44,505 bases of DNA from Pseudolabrys sp. GTDB lineage: Bacteria; Pseudomonadota; Alphaproteobacteria; Rhizobiales; Xanthobacteraceae. This document shows, piece by piece, positions 43,761 through 44,505 of the stretch. How positions within the stretch are numbered: position 1 is the stretch's first letter; the number at the start of each line of letters is the position of its first letter. The stretch is from NCBI GenBank assembly GCA_022843325.1, contig JALHNV010000021.1:1-44505 (forward strand), given 5' to 3'. The notes under the pieces were generated by a model. That model was given only the letters and a program-made list of their open reading frames with translations. It did no database searches and had not been told where the DNA came from. Both the position numbers and the translations under genes were made by a program.

Positions 43761-43789
43761 TTGCCCTTTGCGACCCTCGCCGCTATAAC
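43761..43789 (+). promoter_or_regulatory. Promoter of rplY
   Basis: TTGCCC (43761-43766), 17-base spacer, TATAAC (43784-43789), just after the ubiK-like stop. A start near 43796 gives a leader of about 90 bases. Confidence 0.6.
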
Positions 43790-43839
43790 CGCGCGCGAAC
43801 GTCGGCCCCCGGCACCCCTGGAGGCTCGCCGCGTTCGTG

Positions 43840-43863
43840 GGCGGCTCGAAAAGCCGCCTTTTT
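43840..43863 (+). terminator. Terminator-like hairpin in the rplY leader
   Basis: GGCGGCT (43840-43846) and AGCCGCC (43852-43858) with loop CGAAA, followed by TTTTT (43859-43863). It ends 24 bases before the rplY ATG and lies after the promoter, so it would stop rplY transcription unless bypassed. A short upstream stem CGAACG/CGTTCG (43795-43836 region) could be part of a switch. Confidence 0.6.
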
Positions 43864-43886
43864 CCATTGGCTTAACAAGGATTTTG

Positions 43887-44505
43887 ATGATGGCAACCGT
43901 CCAGGAAATGAAAGCGACGGTGCGCCCGAAAGGTGGCAAGGGGGCCTCCCGGGCAGCACGGTATTCCGGTCGCGTACCGGGAGTGATCTACGGCGACAAC
44001 AAGCCCCCGCTGATGGTGCTGCTCGAGCACGACGAGCTGCGCAAGCGCATCTACGCCGGCCGCTTTCTCACCACTCTGTTTCACCTTGACGTCGAGGGCA
44101 CCAAGCATCGCGTGATTCCGCGCGACTTCCAGCTCGACGTCCTCAAGGACCTGCCGATGCACGTGGATTTCCTCCGCGTCGCGGAAGGCGCCATGATCCG
44201 CGTCAAGGTCGCGGTGCACGTGCTCAACGCCGACTCCTCGCCGGGCGTCAAGCGCGGCGGCGCCGTCAACATCGTCACCCACACCGTCGACGTGCTGTGC
44301 CCGGCCGATGCGATCCCGTCGTCGATTGACGTCGATATCGGCGAACTGGACATCAACCACTCCAAGCACCTCAGCGACGTGACGCTGCCGCCCAACGTGA
44401 AGGTCATCGCGCAGGGCGATATCACGCTGGTCACGGTGGTGCCGCCGTCCGGTTACGCGGAAGAACTCAAGGCCGCTGCCGCCGCTGCCGCGACTGCCGC
44501 CGCTG
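43887..44505 (+). CDS. rplY: 50S ribosomal protein L25/general stress protein Ctc (3' end cut off)
   Basis: Binds 5S rRNA in the large subunit. At least 206 residues are visible and the frame runs off the window. GGKGASRAARYSGRVPGVIYG is the L25 N-domain start, HRVIPRDFQLDVLKDLPMHVDFLRV the 5S-binding region, and the Ctc-type C-domain follows (VLNADSSPGVKRGG, DIGELDINHSKHLSDVTLPP). An Ala-rich tail has begun at the edge. ATG 43887 or 43890 is used, with AAGGA at 43876-43880. Regulation by the hairpin leader upstream is inferred. Confidence 0.94.
   Translation, partial: MMATVQEMKATVRPKGGKGASRAARYSGRVPGVIYGDNKPPLMVLLEHDELRKRIYAGRFLTTLFHLDVEGTKHRVIPRDFQLDVLKDLPMHVDFLRVAEGAMIRVKVAVHVLNADSSPGVKRGGAVNIVTHTVDVLCPADAIPSSIDVDIGELDINHSKHLSDVTLPPNVKVIAQGDITLVTVVPPSGYAEELKAAAAAAATAAA

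Noticed and set aside
1..44505. CRISPR array, prophage or insertion sequence
   Set aside because: No regularly spaced direct repeats, cas genes, transposase, integrase or terminal inverted repeats with target duplications were seen.

Overview
The window looks like ordinary chromosome of a high-GC alphaproteobacterium of the order Hyphomicrobiales (Rhizobiales), close to Bradyrhizobium, Rhodopseudomonas or the Xanthobacteraceae. This rests on gene content and order (uvrC-pgsA-moaD-moaE; a marR, OmpR-type regulator and sensor kinase set next to ilvE; lgt-midA-pgeF), on the porin-like outer-membrane proteins, and on GC-rich palindromic intergenic repeats. It is inferred without a database search. 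No rRNA, tRNA, CRISPR array, phage or transposase was seen.

Layout. Bases 1-3161: end of a branched-chain-type ABC importer (substrate-binding protein, LivF-type ATPase) followed by an AMP-forming ligase, probably uptake and CoA activation of an organic acid. 3208-12933: hemH, an outer-membrane beta-barrel protein, galU, a lytic transglycosylase, a DUF459/SGNH-like exported protein, small exported proteins and an RNase T2. 13009-15022: rlmJ, a cold-shock protein and a GST. 15096-17556: three tandem paralogous Omp31/Omp25-like beta-barrel genes, each followed by its own hairpin terminator. 17833-23235: a pteridine-reductase-like SDR, uvrC, an intradiol dioxygenase, pgsA, moaD and moaE. 23287-25013: an exported beta-propeller coupled to a DUF1460 amidase-like protein. 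25148-29045: ilvE, divergent from a MarR regulator, response regulator and sensor kinase. 29093-36591: tetR-type regulator, proC, ybjN, a DUF457 membrane hydrolase, prs, a NUDIX hydrolase, a PiT phosphate transporter and a lipoprotein. 36682-39397: pgeF-midA-lgt. 39485-43359: an accessory-looking set of LysR regulator, TTT-type binding protein, tartrate/D-malate dehydrogenase and a VapBC toxin-antitoxin pair. 43437 to the end: ubiK-like gene and rplY behind a short promoter-hairpin leader.

No clearly new multi-gene system was found. The best leads are: (a) uvrC carries an in-frame, hairpin-rich block of about 160 bp, adding roughly 60-80 residues just before a catalytic segment of the nuclease domain; (b) the DUF459 protein lacks both the SGNH serine and the histidine at the expected places; (c) rplY is preceded by a good promoter, then a strong terminator-like hairpin, only 24 bases before its start codon, which suggests attenuation; (d) the MarR gene has a perfect 7-bp inverted repeat centred on its start codon; and (e) cloverleaf-shaped palindromic repeats recur between genes. 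All starts were chosen by eye from family N-termini, signal peptides and Shine-Dalgarno spacing.
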